Assembly: GCA_003972855.1 (NCBI GenBank)
Contig: QOAS01000121.1
Location: 1 to 7,420 of the forward strand
DNA length: 7,420 bases
Direction: 5' to 3'
Origin: Gammaproteobacteria bacterium
GTDB lineage: Bacteria; Aquificota; Aquificia; Aquificales; QOAS01
Every line of letters begins with the position of its first letter. Position 1 is the first letter of the stretch. Of this stretch, positions 6,410 through 7,420 are shown in pieces. The notes under the pieces are model-generated. The model was not told the origin of the DNA, did not search any database, and worked only from the letters and a program-made list of their open reading frames with translations. Both the position numbers and the translations under genes were made by a program.

Positions 6410-6423
6410 GAGACCTCGGGAAC

Positions 6424-6441
6424 GGTATAAAATACCTTTTT
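6424..6441 (+). terminator. Short intrinsic terminator after the Uma2 gene
   Basis: GGTAT and ATACC pair around an AAA loop (6424-6436) and are followed directly by TTTTT (6437-6441), 14 bases after the Uma2 stop. The stem has only 5 pairs, so it is weak by usual standards. The run of T is on the plus strand only, so it should act on Uma2 transcription and not on the convergent proS. Confidence 0.5.
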
Positions 6442-6468
6442 CTCGGTATCCTTTGCTATCCTTGGTGA

Positions 6469-7420
6469 TTATCCTTCCAATAATTTCTTTTTTATCTCTT
6501 CAAACTTATCCAATGCGCTATCAACGGGGACATCTATTTTCTCACCCGTTTTTCTTATCTGAATTTCCACCAATCCGTCTTTGGCTTTTCTACCTACAAC
6601 TATGCGAATGGGAATACCTATTAAGTCCGCATCTTTGAATTTAAATCCCGCCCTCTCATCGCGGTCGTCAATTATTACATCAATACCCCTTTCAAGGGCT
6701 TGTTTGTATAGTTTTTCCGCGGTTTGTTTTTGAATTTCGTCGCTCACATTTAAAGGTAAAATTTCCAGTTCAAAAGGTGCCACATTGGGGTGCCAAATAA
6801 TACCGTTCTCATCGTGGGATTGTTCCACTATTGCGGACATAAGGCGGGATACCCCTATTCCGTAACAACCCATTACGATGGGTTTTTCCTTTCCGTCTTT
6901 ATCCACGAAGTAAGCCTTCATAGGTTCGGAATAACGGGTGCCAAGTAGAAATATGTGTCCTATTTCCAAACCCCGTGAGAGTTTTAAAGGTTTCCCGCAC
7001 TCGGGACAGGGGTCGCCCTCTTTTACCTCCGCAAGGTCGTAAAATTCCCCGTATTCAAAATCCCTTCCGGGGTTGGCATTTATGTAGTGATAGTGGGGTT
7101 CGTTGGAAGCGACCACCAAGTTTTTAACCCCGTAGAGGGAGTTATCCCAAATAATTCTTTCAACCCTATTGGGAGGTAGGTTTAAAATACCGACGAATCC
7201 CCTTTCGGTTCCCAAAATTTCCTTAATCTCCCCATCGTCCGCCAAACGGAAATTATCGGTTCCCAAAAGGCGTTCCAATTTATTTTCGTCCACCTCGCGG
7301 TCACCCCTTATTAAGACCAAAACGGGTTTACCCTCCACTATGTATAGGAGACTTTTTAGGATTTTTTCGGGTTTGGTTTTTAAAAACTTCGCCAGTTCCT
7401 CTATTGTTCTCGTATTAGGG
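6469..7420 (-). CDS. proS: Prolyl-tRNA synthetase, C-terminal part (partial)
   Basis: The frame runs in from the right edge and gives the last 316 residues of the bacterial-type enzyme, which charges tRNA-Pro with proline. In order they hold the inserted editing domain (residues 5 to about 115, TIEELAKFL onward, with Lys22 at the place of the catalytic editing lysine of E. coli ProRS). Next come a CPECG knuckle (Cys138, Cys141), RGLEIGHIF and GTRYS (149-164), motif 3 GCYGIGVSR (184-192), and the anticodon-binding domain from APFELEILPLN to the end, including DDRDERAGFKFKDADLIGIP. Class II motifs 1 and 2 lie outside the window. A GTG at 7338 can look like a start, but the conserved editing domain continues upstream in frame, so it is internal. 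In the editing loop usually written GxxxP the last residue is Ile (GFVGI, 74-78). It converges with the Uma2 gene, 59 bases apart; no T-tailed hairpin is seen on its own strand. Confidence 0.96.
   Translation of the reverse strand, partial: PNTRTIEELAKFLKTKPEKILKSLLYIVEGKPVLVLIRGDREVDENKLERLLGTDNFRLADDGEIKEILGTERGFVGILNLPPNRVERIIWDNSLYGVKNLVVASNEPHYHYINANPGRDFEYGEFYDLAEVKEGDPCPECGKPLKLSRGLEIGHIFLLGTRYSEPMKAYFVDKDGKEKPIVMGCYGIGVSRLMSAIVEQSHDENGIIWHPNVAPFELEILPLNVSDEIQKQTAEKLYKQALERGIDVIIDDRDERAGFKFKDADLIGIPIRIVVGRKAKDGLVEIQIRKTGEKIDVPVDSALDKFEEIKKKLLEG

Noticed and set aside
6363..6419. CCGAGG/CCTCGG inverted pair around the Uma2 stop
   Set aside because: The arms are only 6 bases and about 45 bases apart, with no T tract; the GGTAT/ATACC hairpin is the better terminator.
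6453..6638. Plus-strand 61-codon hydrophobic frame opposite the end of proS
   Set aside because: It looks like a possible small membrane protein, but it is antisense to proS, starts within the terminator region and has no ribosome binding site.
7336..7338. GTG as start of a 289-residue protein
   Set aside because: The frame continues upstream to the right edge with conserved ProRS editing-domain sequence (TIEELAKFL onward), so the codon is an internal valine of proS.

Overview
This is a compact, gene-dense stretch of a bacterial chromosome. It most resembles a thermophile of the Aquificota (Aquifex, Hydrogenobacter or Thermocrinis type). That placement is an inference from protein style (Lys/Glu/Ile-rich proteins, ATA and AGG/AGA codons, purine-rich coding strands) and from the look of the PurA and aminomutase sequences; no rRNA or other marker is present to confirm it. 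All the intergenic gaps are short (3 to 59 bases), and no stretch above 300 bases lacks a gene.

Layout. Bases 1-2330 hold three genes on the minus strand, read right to left: an unrecognised 167-residue helical protein, purA (adenylosuccinate synthetase), and the N-terminal part of an M24/Xaa-Pro peptidase that runs off the left edge. Facing away from them, 26 bases distant, is a plus-strand lysine 2,3-aminomutase-family radical SAM gene (2357-3439). It converges, with only 6 bases between the stop codons, on a minus-strand pair: a membrane GT-C glycosyltransferase (4269-5768) followed 4 bases later by an M48 metallopeptidase lipoprotein (3446-4264). Divergent from the glycosyltransferase is a plus-strand Uma2-family (PD-(D/E)XK-like) protein (5816-6409), closed by a short hairpin terminator. 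It converges on the C-terminal part of proS (prolyl-tRNA synthetase), which runs off the right edge.

How the genes may work together. purA makes the committed step to AMP. proS is translation, and the aminomutase could also serve translation by supplying beta-lysine for elongation factor P, though neither its partner nor its substrate is shown here. The glycosyltransferase and lipoprotein protease form an envelope-directed pair. The Uma2 protein is a solitary accessory-type gene. I see no mobile element, CRISPR array, tRNA or rRNA. I do not see convincing evidence of a novel multi-gene system. The most interesting loci are the unknown helical protein heading the purA operon and the short aminomutase that lacks the zinc site of the classical enzyme.
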